Shown piece after piece: positions 4,894 through 5,202 of a stretch of 5,202 bases of DNA (positions are counted from its first letter, which is position 1; every line of letters starts with the position of its first letter). The notes beneath the pieces are model-generated. The model had not been told where the DNA came from. It ran no database searches and worked only from the letters and a program-made list of their open reading frames with translations. The stretch is from Anaerolineae bacterium (GTDB lineage: Bacteria > Chloroflexota > Anaerolineae > UBA4142): contig DAIDTM010000251.1 of NCBI GenBank assembly GCA_027457205.1, forward strand, positions 1-5,202. Direction: 5' to 3'. Made by a program: the position numbers and the translations under genes.

Positions 4894-4921
4894 ATTATAC
4901 TCCAACTTGTGCTGGACGCAA
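4894..4921 (-). promoter_or_regulatory. Promoter of the NurA-like gene
   Basis: On the minus strand, -35 TTGCGT (4921-4916), 16-base spacer, perfect -10 TATAAT (4899-4894). The start of transcription near 4887 gives a leader of about 20 bases carrying AAAGGAG. The -10 is strong; the -35 is a moderate match. Confidence 0.65.
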
Positions 4922-4951
4922 TTCCCCTCGCATCTCCTAATCTCTTTTTCA

Positions 4952-4979
4952 TTCGGGCTTAATCCAAACAGGTGATAAT
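4952..4979 (+). promoter_or_regulatory. Weak promoter candidate for the gene at 5036
   Basis: A possible -10 GATAAT (4974-4979) lies 16 bases after TTCGGG (4952-4957), which is a poor -35. If used, the heptamer repeats at 4982-5009 would begin just downstream and form most of the 5' leader. No better plus-strand promoter was seen in this spacer. Confidence 0.25.
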
Positions 4980-4981
4980 CT

Positions 4982-5009
4982 ATTTGTCATTTGTCATTTG
5001 TCATTTGTC
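4982..5009 (+). repeat. Four tandem copies of ATTTGTC
   Basis: The heptamer ATTTGTC occurs four times without a mismatch, followed by a degenerate ATTTTCA (5010-5016). The array is AT-rich within GC-rich surroundings and ends 13 bases before the ribosome binding site of the next gene. Short perfect tandem repeats like this can change copy number by slippage. Each overlapping unit also contains TTGTCA, one mismatch from a -35 consensus. Confidence 0.9.
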
Positions 5010-5035
5010 ATTTTCAATTGCTAAAGGAGGTTCCA

Positions 5036-5202
5036 ATGAGTTCACGTGGTGCAATACTTCTCGCGATCGGCATGCTCGTTCTGGGCTTGCTGCTCGGCGC
5101 GTTTACCGGCGGTGTGGCTGGCTTTTTCATCGGACAGGGTTCGCGGCTGGCATTCAGCCGAAATGTCACGCCCATCCAGCCAGGTCAAGTCGCGCCATAC
5201 CA
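5036..5202 (+). CDS. Protein with N-terminal membrane segment, N-terminal part (runs off the right edge)
   Basis: The ATG at 5036 opens a frame of 55 codons that continues past the window end. It is preceded by AAAGGAGG (5023-5030), an essentially full match to the 16S anti-Shine-Dalgarno, 5 bases upstream. The start reads MSSRGAILLAIGMLVLGLLL, and the hydrophobic stretch continues through a Gly-rich part to about residue 33 (GAFTGGVAGFFIG), then a polar region with Pro and Gln. This looks like a signal anchor or one to two short membrane helices with a following extracytoplasmic domain. Similar N-termini occur on HtrA/DegP-like serine proteases and other anchored proteins, but nothing visible here decides this. 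Function not recognised. Confidence 0.8.
   Translation, partial: MSSRGAILLAIGMLVLGLLLGAFTGGVAGFFIGQGSRLAFSRNVTPIQPGQVAPY

Noticed and set aside
4180..4962. Plus-strand open frame of 260 codons antisense to the NurA-like gene
   Set aside because: It lies opposite a gene with clear NurA motifs, ribosome binding site and promoter. Its own start has no Shine-Dalgarno and its product shows no recognisable family; it is a product of GC-rich codon bias.
4982..5016. Possible CRISPR array
   Set aside because: The units are 7 bases and contiguous with no spacers, so it is a simple tandem repeat.

Overview
The window is GC-rich bacterial chromosome. It most resembles a Chloroflexota (Chloroflexi, Anaerolineae-like) genome. 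This placement is an inference from gene content: a long Thr-Pro-rich linker inside a membrane-anchored parvulin, a cysteine-bearing S18 with a Pro/Ala/Arg-rich N-terminal extension, a bacterial NurA-family protein, and Gram-positive-style AAAGGAGG ribosome binding sites with near-consensus sigma70/sigmaA promoters. No database search was possible.

Layout from left to right: (1) 1-484, minus strand: the N-terminal part of a TIR-domain protein with its own strong promoter (515-543); its C-terminus lies beyond the left edge. (2) 566-592: an intrinsic terminator that closes the next operon. (3) 615-3102, minus strand: one transcription unit reading rpsF (S6) - ssb - rpsR (S18) - membrane-anchored parvulin-type peptidyl-prolyl isomerase, driven from a promoter at 3183-3211. 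(4) 3289-3630, plus strand: a small stand-alone STAS-domain protein, divergent from rpsF, with its own promoter and a strong terminator at 3651-3686. (5) 3694-4866, minus strand: a NurA-domain nuclease-like protein with its own promoter. (6) 4906-5035: a spacer with four exact copies of a heptamer. (7) 5036 to the right edge, plus strand: the start of a protein with an N-terminal membrane segment.

The core is the conserved rpsF-ssb-rpsR cluster, which makes two 30S proteins that bind 16S rRNA as a pair together with the single-strand DNA-binding protein. In this genome the cluster continues into a protein-folding gene rather than rplI. Two potential RNA structures in this operon each involve a Shine-Dalgarno sequence: one in the rpsF leader and one between rpsF and ssb. 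They are the best regulatory candidates in the window. The leader structure is a plausible S6:S18 autoregulatory element, but this is inferred from hand-drawn pairing only.

The TIR protein retains the glutamate position expected of TIR NADases and could be a defence or NAD-signalling protein, but its partner domain is not visible. The NurA-like gene has no HerA helicase beside it within the window. No tRNA, rRNA, CRISPR array, insertion sequence or prophage gene was seen. There is no gene-free stretch longer than about 190 bases.
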